This document shows positions 34,996 through 47,855 of a stretch of DNA of 64,000 bases, piece after piece (position 1 is the first letter of the stretch; each line of letters begins with the position of its first letter). The notes under the pieces were generated by a model that was not told the origin of the DNA, made no database searches, and saw only the letters and a program-made list of their open reading frames with translations. Source of the DNA: Pilatotrama ljubarskyi (lineage: Eukaryota > Basidiomycota > Agaricomycetes > Polyporales > Polyporaceae); assembly GCA_022385805.1 (NCBI GenBank), contig MU277694.1, positions 93,694-157,693 on the forward strand, read 5' to 3'. The translations under genes were made by a program, and so were the position numbers.

Positions 34996-37900
34996 TCAGA
35001 CAGAAGGCTTGAACCACTTGAGCTGCACCGCGACGAGCACGACCGGAAGCACGCTCACGAGCTCGCCCAGGCCCGCATACGCGGGCGGGATGCGCGCATG
35101 GACGAACGCGCCCGCGGCGAACAGGATCGCGACGAGGTTGTACACAAAGGACCACGCGAAGTTGAGTGCAATCCGGCGGGCGACGGCGTCGCTGAGTTCA
35201 AGCAGCGTCAGGATCCCGGTAAGCGACGGATGGGTGAGCACGACATCGGCAGCGGTCGAAGCTGCAACGCCGGCGCCGTCCCCGGTGTGGAGGTGCACCC
35301 CGATGGCAGCTTGGGCGAGCGCAACCGCGTCATTCGTGCCGTCCCCGCAGAAGAGGACGGTTTCGCCTTGAGCAGAGAGATCCTTAATGTACGCCTGCTT
35401 GTCTGCAGGAAGGCAACCCGCGCGGACGCGCTCGGCAGGGATTCCAAGTTCAGACGCTACGCCGTACACTGCGGCGGGGTGATCTCCGCTGAGGATGGAC
35501 ACGCGGATCTTGCGCGCAGTGAGCGCGTGCACGACCGAGACTGCTTCAGGGCGGAGGGTGTCCGAGAGCCCGAAGGCAGCGATCAAGCGGCTACCGTGGA
35601 CGACGCAGAAGGCGGTGAGGCCCTGTGCGAGCAGCGGCTGGACGGCGGGGTGCGATTCCAAACCCAACCAGGCAGCGCTGCCGCCGCGGAGCGGCCGACC
35701 GAGAAGAGTGGCCTGTACGCCTTTCCCGGTGACCATCTCTACCTTCTCTACGGCGGCACTGTCAGCCGCCGTTCCTTCCAGATCGACTGCCACCGCCCGA
35801 GCGACCGGGTGGCGGCTGGGCGCAACTAGCGCGGAGACGACGGCCGGCACATTAAAGTCAGCATTGTCTTCCAGGAAACGGCTGACGACCGACAGCCGCC
35901 CCTGCGTGATCGTGCCGGTCTTATCCAGAACGACGTGCGTGACCTTGCGCGCCTGCTCGATCGTAGTGGCTGTCTTGAACACAAGCCCGAGCTTCGCACC
36001 GACCCCGCCCGCGATAAGGATGACCATCGGGACCGCGAGACCAATCGCGCACGGGCACGAGATCGCAAGGACGGAGATCGCATACGTGAGCGCGACGACG
36101 GCCGCTTCTCCCGACGACTGCTTGCGCACGGAGATACCGATGCCTAGCCAAGTGACGAAGGTGACGACCGCAAGCAACAGCACGACGGGGATGAACCACC
36201 CGCAGATCCAGTCGACAGCCTCCTGAACGCGAGCCCGGGAGAAGCGTGCGTGGTCGACCATGCCCGCGATCTCGCTGATCGTGTTCTCGCCAGGGAGACG
36301 GGTAACCTTCACCACGAGCGTGCTTGGGCCGTTGAGTGTGCCTGCGATGACGGCGTTCCCGGGGATCTTTTCAAGAGGACGCGACTCCCCCGTCATCATG
36401 GACTCGTCCACCGTACTAGTGCCCGACACGATGACGCCGTCCGTGATAATGGCGGAATCGGGGAGGACCTTGAAATGGTCGTCGTACTGCAGAAGTCGGA
36501 CATCGATGACTTGCTCAGTGCCGTCGGGAAGCACAATGCGCGCGTCGCGCTCCTGCAGGGAGCGGATGGAGATAGCCTCGATGGCGCGCTGACGGGCGAC
36601 GGCGCTGACGACTTGGCCTACCATGATGAGCGTGACGAGCAGCGCGCTTGTCTCGAAGAATTGGCCAGTTGGAAGCGGGCGACCCGACATGTCGTAGGCG
36701 AAGGCAACAACTGAGTAGACGTACGCCGTCGTCGTGCTCAGGACGATCAGCAGCTCGGTCTCAACCGAGCGCGAAAAGAGCAGGCTCTTGATCGAGCTGA
36801 CGTAGAACGGCCCGGTGATCACGGTTTGCACGATAGTCGCGAGGATGAGCGAGGCGATAGAGTATGCGCGCGGGTGGGGAGGGAGCGGAGCCCAGGTCAT
36901 GACCAGCACCGGGATGGTGAGGGCGATGGACAGTGCCGTGCGCAAGGCGAGCGCGCGAATGTGCTTCGCTCCGGCGGCGATAGACGGATCCTGCGGTTCT
37001 GGAGCAAGTGTGGGCGAGAAGGGCTCGTATGCCTCCAGGACCTTACGTGCCCCAATGACGCGGGCGTCGTAGACAACACGAATCGTGTCCTTGGTCAAGC
37101 GGACGACGCCCTCGACACCAACGGGTGGCGCGGCAGACAAGAACTTCTCTTGGAAGGGACAGGCAACGGTCAGCAGCAGCTCGCGCGCGGAACCGCTCTC
37201 GACGACCTCGGCTCCAAACCCGGAGCGTTGCTGTATCAGTTGGACAAGGGAAGGGAGATCGGCGATACCGCTGTCGAAGTCGAACTCAGCACGGCAGAGG
37301 ACGAGGCTCGCCTTGATGTTGCGGATGGCGGGAATCCCGGCGAGTGTGCGCTTCAGCTTGTTCTCGCATCCGGTGCAGGTCATGCCCTTGATGGCCAGGA
37401 TAGCGTGCCCGGCAGATGCGTCTAGCGGCTTCTCCGTGATGTCGATGGCTACGTGCTGGCGTTTCTCGTCCTCGACGACGTCCTCCTTGTCGGAAGCCTC
37501 CCCAGCACAACAGTCGTCACGGCAGGAGTCGACCGAGGCGCATGACTTGGACTTGTTCGACTGCACAGACTGCACGTCTGCATGCCCGCGGTAGGGCAAG
37601 CTCCGGATACTGACGGCGGGCTTCCCACAGTCGCTCTTGCCACAGCAGGAGTCAATGGAGGACCTCCGGGAGCTCTCCCCTGAGGTGCGGCTGCGGGGAA
37701 CCAGGCGGGCCTTCTGCTTACTCGAGGTCGAACGGGCGGTAGACTTTCCACCGAGGGGATGGCCGCAGCACGTGTTGAAGCCGCGAGCAAGCAACGCCTT
37801 GCACACGCACCCAAAGGCTGCAAGGGTGTCGTTGTAGCGGCTGCGTGCGATAGAACGATGCTCGCCACATGCTTCCTTCGGGTAAGCGGCGGAGGGCGAG

Positions 37901-38482
37901 TGGCAATGCTTGGCCGAAGTGCGCTTTCTGAGGCCGAGATGCTTGGAGGCCTCGGCAGGAGCAGCGGGAGCGGCGGGAGTGGGGATGTTGTGGATGTTCT
38001 CGTTGGCCTTGGTAGCATCGTCGCTGATTGTCGAGTCCTTGTCGCAACAGGTGCAGTCAGAGGTGACAGCTAAGCGGGAGTTAGTAGGCACTCCGGAATA
38101 TGGTATAGAAGATCTCACATTGAGCGTCGTGGTCGTTGGGCGTTGCAAGCCCAGGCCCCCTCACGGCAGCGGCGTCGTTGGGCTTGATCTGGTCTTTGTC
38201 ATGCAGATGATTGTCGTCGTCAGCGCATATGACCCGTGCCAGCTCGTCGAAGCAGGTATCTAGCGGCGGAAAGGGAGGGAAAAAGGGAGGGCGGGTCAGA
38301 GGGAGGCTGAGAGACACAGCGGCAGACTGACCGTCACACACACAGCTAGTGCCCTCGCAACACGCCGTCCCTGAGCTTTCGGCCTTCGGAATATTCTGCG
38401 AATCCGGCGTTGGGTCAGTGAGCTGGCTCTTCACGCTCTGAGCGTCGGACTGGCTGCTACAGTCGTTGCAGCACCCTCCCAT
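34996..38482 (-). CDS. P1B-type heavy-metal ATPase with Cys-rich N-terminus (Pca1/CrpA-like)
   Basis: Copper/cadmium-type export ATPase. Three exons (38332-38482, 38119-38259, 34996-38069) join in frame to 1121 aa. The N-terminal 260-odd residues hold about 25 cysteines, many as CC or CxC (MGGCCNDC, ACCEGTSCVC, CTCCDKD, SCCGKSDCGK, SCRDDCCAG). One HMA domain follows with the GMTCTGC ligand loop (about 37366-37386). The pump core is complete: TGES in the actuator (DESMMTGESRPLEK), the transmembrane metal site SCPCAIG (about 36045), the phosphorylation motif DKTGTIT (about 35920) and the hinge GDGTNDAVALAQA. This architecture (long Cys-rich head, one HMA, EAISIRSLQ between TM segments) resembles yeast Pca1, Candida Crp1 and Aspergillus CrpA rather than Golgi Ccc2. 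Detoxification is the likely role; metal choice between Cu and Cd is open. Confidence 0.93.
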
Positions 38483-41400
38483 GGTCGTAGTCGTAGTCGT
38501 GCTGGCAGTAAGAGGTCAAGAAGGAATAATCGGACGAGACGCCCTCTCGTGCGATAAAAAGCCGGTCTGCGCGAACAAATATAGAGAGATGCAAGCCTTG
38601 CGTGTCAGCCTCGGCGAGTCCAGAATGCAGAGGCAGAACGGGCACCGCGCACGGGCCACGCAGAGATACCGCGGAGAGCACCGTACGCGCCCGAGAGCCG
38701 GCCGAAGGTTCCCACTGACGCTGAGTCATGCCAGCGGCAAGGACGACGACGTTGTCGTCGAGGAGAGGACAGGGACGGCAGACCTGCTCAGAGGGAAGTG
38801 TTCAGGCAGTCCAGAGGAGAATATCATTGCTAAGCCCTGGTCACCTACTACATTAGCTTTTCAGGTGCAGAAGATGCGTAGGCGAGCCATCGTTAGACAA
38901 CACGCGAGGTATAAGGTGCAGCACGTGCAGCACATTTCCGCAGATATTCCAGGAAATTCAGAAGAATTCAGCAGCATTCTCTGGCAAGGAGAAGAGAAAG
39001 GGAGAGAGGAGGAGGCGGCAAAAGGAGCGTGAAAATGAGCCATGTTTATGAGGGCGACCCGTCACCGGTGCGGTACTCAGTTACGCGCGGGAGACGCCAG
39101 CACTCTGCCGTCCTCTGCTACAACACGCATCCATCGTCGCCCATACTGCGCCTTCCTCCAGCCATGTCTCCCAGATGCTGCGGATGGTCCGTATAGCTAC
39201 GTCCTCTGGACAACCGCATGTCTAGTCGAGCGCAGGAGTCGAACCGCCGCCACTGTGAGTACTTCGGAGTCGGCATTCTTTTGGAATGGGATCCATCCTA
39301 TCAATCCTTGCGTTCCGGCTCATTGATAGCTATTATAGCTGTGGTATTCCTCGCCTATGGTGGCAAGCGCGGTGAAGGCGTTATAATGGTCCAGGGGAAC
39401 GGGCTTGTCGTCGAACGGCTTGGGGACCAGCGCATCTGCGAGCGAGCGGAGGCACCGGACTCTCTTCAGCCACGCACCACGTCAGTCTGGTTCCTTCTGA
39501 TCACGCACTCAGACAAACGTTTTGGTTTGTGATTTGATTTTTATAGCAGAAATGGAACAAAAGCATGAACAGACTCTCCGCCATTGAAGAGAGGACGCGG
39601 GGTATAACCTGGCCTTTGGTGCGTCGTAGATAACATACGTCCGCCCTGCCCTTTTATGGGTCTTAGAAGGTCCAGGAATGCCGCTGACAGTTGCCCCGTC
39701 AGCGGCCAAAACTCCCCCTGGGACATGGGGATCGGACCCAGTCCCACGTACGTCCGAGAGCCTGCCACAACTCCTGCCCATGTGAAACACATACCACAAC
39801 GCAGACCTATCTACACGAACCTCCCGCCGATCTTGAAGGCGAGACTTGCAAAGCGTTGGGATTGAATCACTTGACTGAGGTGGCGCCACCGTCGACCAGG
39901 GAAGGGAGAAGCCATCCGCCGAGAGAAGGTTTCGCCAGAGCCGCCAGCCCCAGAGTCCAAGCCATAGGTTGTCGCCGAGTATGCCCCAGAGATCCAGCAG
40001 AAAAGAGAAGAAGGGGTAGGGGACATTCGCGCCGATCTCAAGTCCCCGGGGTCGGGACCGAAGTGTATCGTAAGGGGAGAGAAGAAGACCAAAGTTCCGA
40101 GCGAGGCTTGACCAGGTAGGCCTGAATGATCTTGACGCACGCGATGTCTTGACGATATTATAGCTTAGAGCAGATCTTTCACGCATATGTTGAGGGACTT
40201 TGCGGGATGTGGCGTCGCCACCGGTGAGGATGCATGCACGGCGGTCCAGGTAGCGGTGGATAACGCACCAGGATCATCTCACGAGGGGGCACCCCGCAGG
40301 GGGGGCATGGCGAAGCTCACACCAGACGGCCAGGACGGGGGAGGAGGGAAAGTGGGGGAAAGGGTATGTCGCGCAAGGTGGGTCTTTTATACGCTGCATA
40401 AGGTGGCGGACGAGTACAGCTCGAACTCCGCTGCTGCTTCTCAACGCATCAGGCAGTTGGAGGCAAACCTGCTGGCCTGCCATTCTAGGCAAGTCTCCTG
40501 CCATAACGAGCGTAGTGGCATCCCTTTGGGACTCCACCCTTGTTCTCAAACGCATGCCCCAGAGCGGCCTCCGCAGAGCAACCGGCGCACAACACAGGTG
40601 AGTTGCCACTCAAGTACTCGTCTCGTCTCGGTCGGTTTGTGGGCGCAACATACGCTCACCATGGAAGTGCTCCAGAGGCCGCAACTGCCACAAAGCAAGG
40701 GCGTACCGTATACTACGCCGCTCGCCACCGTGCCAGGCACCCGCATGACTCACTTCGCCCTCTTTCGTCTCCATGAGAAGATGGACCCACAGAACCGTCC
40801 TCCCGCCGCGCTTCTGGATGCGAAAAGGGCCTATCGATGGCGCCGAGCCTCCGGTCCTCGCGGCTTCCCATTCATTCCGCAACTCCTCCTCCGCCTCGTG
40901 GATCACGCCCACCACGGTGCGGCAACCCGAGCATACCAGCTGGACAACGCCCAGCACAACAGGTGGTCGACGGATCGTCGCACAATATAAAAGGTTGGCC
41001 CGCCATTCCAGCACGGGGTCGATATGGCGTGTGGAGAAGCCCAAGTGCTACCGCGAACGTTCACAATTGCGGTTGCACCATGGCTACTAGGTAGAAGGCG
41101 GCACAAAAGCCTCCGTAGCAACAGCAACAGAATGGGCACCGACTCTCACCTCGATTCATGGAACTCACACGCGCCCAATTTCACATGGCGTGGCGCAGCC
41201 AAGATCCCAAACTGTGCTCAAAGTGTTGGCTGCGGACATGCGCCAAAGCTCTACGAATATGCGCATATGCGTAGTGCTGGGGGTCTACATGTATATATAC
41301 AAGGGCGACATGCGCGAGGAAGACACAAACGGATCGTGGATCTGTCTATTGTGAAAAATCGCAGAACAGGAACGTCCAAAAGCCAGACCGGGACGCGGCA

Positions 41401-41828
41401 AGAAGGATGAGTGAGTAAATGAGATATGCTAGGAGTATTCCGTGCGCAACATGCATGGGGCGTAGCGTGCAATAGAGAGGAACGGGAGATGCAGGGAACG
41501 GGAGATAGCTTGGATCAATAATGTATGCGATATATGATACGGGGGCGATGATGGATGGGGGACTCAAGCTGGAAGTCAATGAAGACGTGTAACTGTATAG
41601 ATGATGAAGCCAATGCAAGAGAGGCCCGTTGGAATGATATGGAAGGAGGAAACTCAGTTGATACAGAGCAAAATGGCACGAGACAGACTAAAGGGTGAAG
41701 GAGGAGAACAGGGAAGCTGGTATGTACGCAAACGAAACGCCGCCAAGGCAGCTATCGAGCTGTCGACGCAAGACGGCCAAGCATTGAGGCCGAAGCGCCT
41801 CGACTATATATCGCGTCGCCAGCCCGTC
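38483..41828. other. Long region without a supported gene
   Basis: 3.3 kb between the ATPase start and the 3' end of the second SCLK gene. Open frames on both strands reach 225 codons (39509-40186, minus) and 267 codons (40187-40990, plus). None shows a domain, compositional signature or splice chain I recognise. A tRNA T-arm-like string at about 39225-39250 lacks the rest of a cloverleaf. It could be an eroded mobile element. Confidence 0.45.
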
Positions 41829-44256
41829 TCATGACGATCGTCTCCTGCTCAAACTTGGTGCGAGAGCGCTCCTAGGCCCCAGCCCTTTCGCCTCAACACC
41901 AATGCCCAACCCGACGCGCCCGCTCGCATCCCAGGCAGCGCGCATGCTCTCCAGGGTGAGCATCGGCGAGTCGTCAGGCGAGTCCGCCAGGCCCGCCGTC
42001 GGCGCCAAGGGCTCAGCTACGCTGAGCGCAGCGAGCTTCTTCATGACTTCCGCGCTGGCATCCGATGCGAGATCTAGCTCCATTCGCGTCCTCGCCATCG
42101 TAATCCGCGCGTTTTGCTCAACACGTGTGCTCAAGGGTGCCGGCGTCGGGCTTGCCCCCACGACGCTCAAAGGCTCTAGCTCGAACGGTGAAGGCGGAAT
42201 CAGGGCGGGGCTAGGCAACGCCTCAAGCGTGATCTTCTTCCTGAGCGCCTGAGACATCGACAACGGCGTGGTAGGTGAAGAGTTTGGCGCTATCCCTGTC
42301 AGTAGCGAGGGACGTCCAGCTATTGACGGTACGTCCACGTCGACCTCGGTACCCTGAGAAGAAGTCGTCGGAGGCCGTGGGTGAGCCGAAGGGATGGGGG
42401 CTCCTGCGGAGGTGGACGAGATTGCATCAAGCGGCAGCAGCGGCTGATGCTGCGACGTGGGCGATGGGTAGAGCATGGAGAGTGGAGGAGTCTGCCCGGG
42501 ACCACTCGGCAGTACTGGGGGAACATCTTCAGCCTGTGCGTGGGCAGGGATGGGACGGGGCAAAGGCACGGCATCGGTGTAGGGTACTGGTGGGAAGTAT
42601 GAACCCGGGTCCTGCGTGTGTACGCGCGAGACGTACACCGGATGCTCAGCGTCGAGGTCATCAGTGCCGAGCTTGATTTGCTCGAGCCGTGCCTCGACTT
42701 CCATCTGGTCCTCGAGTGGTGGAGAGTTCAAGGAGCTCCCAAGAGTGCTCGTGCTAGGCGCGTCGCTCTCCGCGTCTGTGTCTGAAGCGTAGGTGTCTGT
42801 CGTATCCGTCTCGGTGTCGTTATCGGACTCAAGCCCAGCAGGTTCTCTTGACGCGAGAGGAAGCGATAGACTGAGGGGCGGTGGAGACATAGAGCAGGCC
42901 TGAGGTACGGTGGGGGTCGGGGTGGGGACAGAAGAAAGTTCAGACGGTGACGGAGGCGCGAGCTGGCCAGCGTCATTTGACCGCGGATCACACCCGCTGA
43001 CGGATGACGATGGCGATGGCAACGCAACGCTCGCAGATGTTCCCACCGTCATGCCGTCCGTACGCGCCTCCGAAGTCGCGTGAGCCGGCGTGAGCGGTGC
43101 GCTCTCTGGTATGGCATTGACAGGTAAGAACGTCATATTGAAAGTCCTCTTCAGGCGACTGGGTCCGTCCGTATTCGACACGGGCGGAGGCAGTACGGGT
43201 GGCGGATCCTGAACCGGGAGCAAAGGTAGGAACGCGACGTTAAGCTTCCTGGTCTGCGGAGGTGAGGGAGGTGAGACGGGCAAAGCTGCGGCAGGTTCGA
43301 TCCTGATCTCTGGAGGTTCGTTTGGTGGTGGCGGTGCGGGTCTCCTTTCAGGAGACGCGGTGGGAGTCGGTGTTTGCGGATGTGGCTCCGGAGCGGATGA
43401 AGGCTCGGGTTCTGAGGACGGGGACTGAGGGAGGAGCGGAAGGAGACGGATGGGAACGGCGTCGAGGTAAGGGAGGATCTCGGGGTCAACCTCCGCTTGC
43501 TGGGGCTGCGAGCGGTTCTTCCACTTGGACGGTGTGTGCGACGGGCCGGTCGCGAATCTGGAGACGGGGAAGGCAGGCTTATTTGATGGACCTGCGCCCG
43601 ACGAGGATGGTGCGGAAGTGGTGAACGGCTGGCGGGACGTGGGAGGAGGGGGTGTGTACGGGAGAGAGATGCGGAGCTGTTTGAGCTCGAGGATGTCTCT
43701 GCGCGCAAGGTCAGCTCAACGCCGCGACGAGGAACGATGGCGAGTATATGTAAGTCGCAGAAAAAGGGGAGCTCGGCAACGCGACGGCCGGTGAAGCAGC
43801 ATGGGCGGGGGGCTGCCGGCAGCAGACCGAGGGCGCGTCCCGTCACCCATGACGTCGCATTCCTTTTCCAGAAATACTGCAATAACGCCCCGCCGTCGGC
43901 CGGCCATTTATCCTAATCCAGCACTGCGCCGCACGCGACTGCAGCACACAGGGGGATGTACGACGACGAGCACAGTGCAGAGAACAAAGCAAGACGGGTA
44001 CGCACTGGTACGACAGCTTCGGCGTGACGGCGGCGGGCGTCCGATCCCATTCATCAACGAAGAAGACCTCTTCCAGCTCGTGCTCGGAGCAGAACGAGAC
44101 GGTCTTCCGTCCGCCGCTGCCCGTGGACGACCCCCCATCGCTGCCCATGGACGGCGACGTGCGCCCTGACCCGCACGGGCTGGACGCAGCGCTGAGGTCG
44201 GGGGTGATCGGGGGTGTGATCTTGAGGCAGCTCTTCAGTGACGGTCGTGTGGGCAT
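41829..44256 (-). CDS. SCLK/KTVSF protein with long Pro/Ser-rich region
   Basis: Two exons (44006-44256 and 41829-43698) give 706 aa. The N-terminus reads MPTRPSLKSCLKITPPITPD, then GGRKTVSFCSEHELEEVFFV, DEWDRTPAAVTPKLSYQ, DILELKQLRISLPYTPPPP. KTVSF again fits a PP1 RVxF docking motif. The bulk is disordered: Pro-rich blocks (two copies of a RKLNVAFLPL / RTFNMTFLPV motif at about 43.25 and 43.15 kb), an acidic ESDNDTETDTTDTYASDTDA run, and a helical C-terminal part (ITMARTRMELDLASDASAEV, MKKLAALSV) ending PSLSRRRSS. It shares SCLK and RK(S/T)VSF with the small gene at 34087-34557, so the two are likely related. No named family. Confidence 0.8.
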
Positions 44257-44750
44257 GGTGTGAACTGCAGCTCTCCTGAGCGAAGCAGATTCCCGTGGGG
44301 CTAGGAAGTGGCGCAGCTGTCCGAAGCCAGGTTGTGCGGTCGCTGCAAAGCCAGCTGAGAGGGAGGAGAGGGAGGGGTCGAGAGGAGGAGGGGACGCGCG
44401 ATGCTCGCTGGCGGGATGGTTATGAGACGTTGGTCTCGTACCCAGACGGCGGTGTGATACACCCGCACCCCACCACCGCGGTCACACCGGCGTCTGGGGC
44501 ATTTTTACAGAGGACTATACCCTTGGCTTTAGCGCCCACGTAGCCCCGGCTTATCAGGTCACGCCTCGTACATCTCGTAGATAGGATCGGAAATGGATCT
44601 CGCAGATAATCTCTCCTGCCATATACGTCCGCGCGCCGTCGGGCCCGCCGACGTCGCGGCGGGCGGAAACGTCGAGAACGCAGAGCGGCGGGCAGGATAG
44701 TTGATGTATACGAACTGTTGAACTGCATTGTATGCCAATAACCCCAGGCC
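44257..44750. other. Divergent intergenic region SCLK gene / DUF6589 gene
   Basis: 494 bases between head-to-head start codons. No gene or clear motif seen. Confidence 0.5.
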
Positions 44751-47700
44751 ATGGACCACGGAGACATGGAGATTGACGGACCCTCCTTCACGCCGTACCA
44801 CCAGCACTTGCTCTCAGATGAAGATTTCTCGGAGGATGGGGATGCTGATGAAAGCGGGTACTGGGATGACTGGGATCTCACAAACACCGCACCAGATGAC
44901 GAAGACTTGCCAGATGGAGCAGAAGTTGGATTGTATAGAGCGTTGGGCACCGAAGAGCTCTATAGGCAGGGTGTCCGGGTTGGCTTGGACTATACCGACA
45001 TTTATGCGAGTCAGCCTGAGGAGGTGTACGTGAGCTACTCACACACTTTCATAAAGATAGCCTGACCCCCGGAGCAATTAACCGACAATATACGATGACA
45101 GGGCGACGGCAGACGAAATCACGGACATACCTTCAACGAGTCAGGAGAAGCCTGTCGATGAAGACGTGACGGTCACCGACGACGTAAACAAGCCTCACAC
45201 CTCCGAGTCGGCCGAGTCGGGGCTCTCCGACAAGTGTATCGCAGTTCTCGCAGTCCTGGCGTGTATGAAGGAAAATGGCCTGTCTCTCTTTCAATTTCTG
45301 GAGGCGCTCAGCTGGGGTGACCGGGATTGTACAGTTCATCCGACAATTGCCTCATACCGCCGCGAATTCTTGCACCACGACAGACTTCTCGAGCTCCTGC
45401 AGCGCTGGCGTAAACCGCCGCGACCCCCGAAGTCGACAAAGCGACGAGCACAGGGAGGCAAGAAGACACTGGAGGAGTTCGCACTCAGCTGTACCACGGA
45501 GATTATGAAAGAGGAACTCACAAAAGCGGACCGCGTGTTGAGACCAAAGCATTCGAGACTTCGAACGGAGGACCTCACAGGACTGGATCTGGACGGATTG
45601 CAGCGAGGTCTCGCAGAGACCAGCAAGAGGACATGGGAGCTCCTTTCTTGTCTGATGGAGAGCCCTCACCGTCGTGTGGACAGGGAGCACAAGACGACCA
45701 AGAAGGCAAGTCAGCAGATAGATTTTGGGCTAAGTAAAACTCATCTTACCAAGCATTGCGTGTCCGCAGCAACTGCTTTTGATCTTCGCGGTTCTCCTTT
45801 ATGCCCGTTCAAGTCACTGTAACAAGCTTCAGCGCATCTTCGGCATCTATTTCAAATCCCGTGGTCTGTCAGCAAAGGCCTGCGACACCTTGCACGCGCT
45901 CGGAGTTACCATGAGTTCCAAGTGGATCTCCAACTCAGTTGATCAGATCTCCGAAGAGGCTCTGCGCACCGTCGAGCAGAACTTCTTGGAGGTCCCCTCT
46001 TTCCTATCTTGGGACAATGTCTACCTCAACTTCCGCGTTTTCGCTCAGCGCCTGGAGAAGAAAGCGTCGTCAGGCTGCGGCACTGCGGGGATGGTATTCT
46101 TCAAGAGGAATGCTCCAAAAACCCCGCTGCTCATGAACTCACAACTCCGGCAGAGCCGCATCAATGGGATGAAGAATCCGCTCACCGCACTTGACATCTA
46201 CGATCTCGCGAGGAAGGGATTTGCCGACATCGAGAAGTGGATGGCGCATCACATCCTCGAAGTCCTCTTGGATGCTCCTGAGTTCGATCTCCCTACGTAC
46301 CATGGGCGCAGCAGTGCCGCTCTCACCCCGCCGGCGTCCGTCGACCTTCTTCCATGTGGACCTGACAATATCACTGAACAATACATGCTCAGCACGCTTC
46401 CGACTCCTGAGGCCTCGTATGAAGACAACGACAAAGTACTCACCAACTTCCTTGAGCAAGTCGGCATCCGCACACCGCAGCAACGCCGGGAGTTCGGTTC
46501 GAAGCGAGTTCTATTTGTCGTTGGTGACCAGCTGACTGTCGACCGTGTCCGCGGCCTGCAGCGTTTCCGCGCCCGGGACCTGAATGCCGGTGATCGTCTG
46601 GACTTCATGGTGCCGGTGTTTGGGTGGCTGCATTACGAGATGGCGGTCGCCAAGTCGCTGCACAAGCAATACCTGGGGACGCTCTCAGGCTTGGGCCTCA
46701 AGCACGCCTTTCACCTGCTCGAGCGCAAGGGCCTAGACACGACATCAACGCAGGGACCATTCCATGAGAATCTTGAACATGCCCTATATGCGATCCTTTC
46801 TGCAAGGATTCGAGTCAGTTGGCTCAAGATAGCAGGCTTCGAAAGCCTCGCAGAGCTACGTCACTGCAGGCCGGAGGAGCTCGCCCAGCTTGCACAGCAG
46901 ATCCTTCGCGAGCACGCGTCCGCGGAACGCCTGTCGGCTCTTCATGAGGCCCCGGATAGGGATAGCTGTGAGGTCCTGTACCACAGCATCATGCTAAACC
47001 GGGACTTGCTGCTCTATGTCGTCCTCAATCAAGCCATCAAGCGTGGGGATGTTGGCATGATGGAGCACATGCTGCCCCACATGCTCTTCCGCTTCATAGG
47101 CGGGAAGAACTCCCATTACGCCGGGGAGACTCTCGAGATCCTGCAGGGTCTTCATCGTGAGTGGCCGGTAGAGGTAGCGTAAGCATATCAAATTCACCTG
47201 CATGGCTTGGAGTGTCGCTAATGCATGTCTTGATTGCGTATGACCTCCCAGTGAGTTTGTGAAGAGGGAGTGCTGGCTGGTGAACCGAACCGGCAAGCGC
47301 GAGAGCCACTCAGCAGTTGACCGAGCTGTAGAGGGCAACATTAAGGGGATTAAGGTCAGTGCCTGCTAAGTGTCGATATAGAGGAGTGAGCATCAAAATA
47401 ACTGTCGGATGCATTCAGGTTACGCACCGCCCGCATGGCCCGCATGTTGACTGGGCATACCTAGGGAGATACCATCCCGCACTGCCGCTCATCGAGGCCA
47501 TTGCTGCAGACGTCGAGGCTGCTTTTGCCACTTGGACACGGTATGGCGCACATACTCACCCTGGTGATGAAAAAGGAATCACTGTTCTACAGAGAGCCTA
47601 TCTATCGTCGTGCATATACGAGAAGTCGCCACCGGGCCGAGTCAGTGGCTTCCAGCATACGGAGGACAAACCTGTTAATATTATAGACATGGGCGGGAAG

Positions 47701-47799
47701 AAGCTGGTGAAGGTTATGGAGAGGTGGTTGGATGGGCGCACATTTGATCGTCGCATGGATGATGTCTATCCTGATCAGCACGCGAATTGTATGCCATAA
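44751..47799 (+). CDS. DUF6589-domain protein (intact, five exons)
   Basis: Agaricomycete family of unknown function, often multicopy. Exons 44751-45025, 45102-45705, 45770-47178, 47252-47354 and 47419-47799 join with no stop or shift to 923 aa. The head is acidic (LLSDEDFSEDGDADESGYWD). The middle shows the DUF6589 landmarks: CIAVLAVLACMKENGLSLFQ, QLLLIFAVLLYARSSHCNKL, QRIFGIYFKSRGLSAKACDT, ALGVTMS, FVVGDQLTVDRVRGLQRFR, and near the end NRDLLLYVVLNQAIKRGDVG, FVKRECWLVNRTGKRESHSA, EGNIKGIK. The strongly conserved GDQLTVDRVR and the Asp/Glu residues around it could be catalytic, but no activity is known. Intron 45706-45769 is GC-AG. It opens the transposon-rich block and may itself be mobile. 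Confidence 0.85.
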
Positions 47800-47855
47800 G
47801 TCGTCAGCTATTCTACTTGTACAGTTGAACACATGCGGGATTGTCAAGGGCATGC

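Noticed and set aside
39225..39250. tRNA T-arm-like string (minus strand ggttcgactcc)
   Set aside because: No matching acceptor stem, D-arm or anticodon arm within 80 bases.
39509..40990. Two long frames (225 codons minus, 267 codons plus)
   Set aside because: Neither translates into a recognisable protein and no exon chain could be built.
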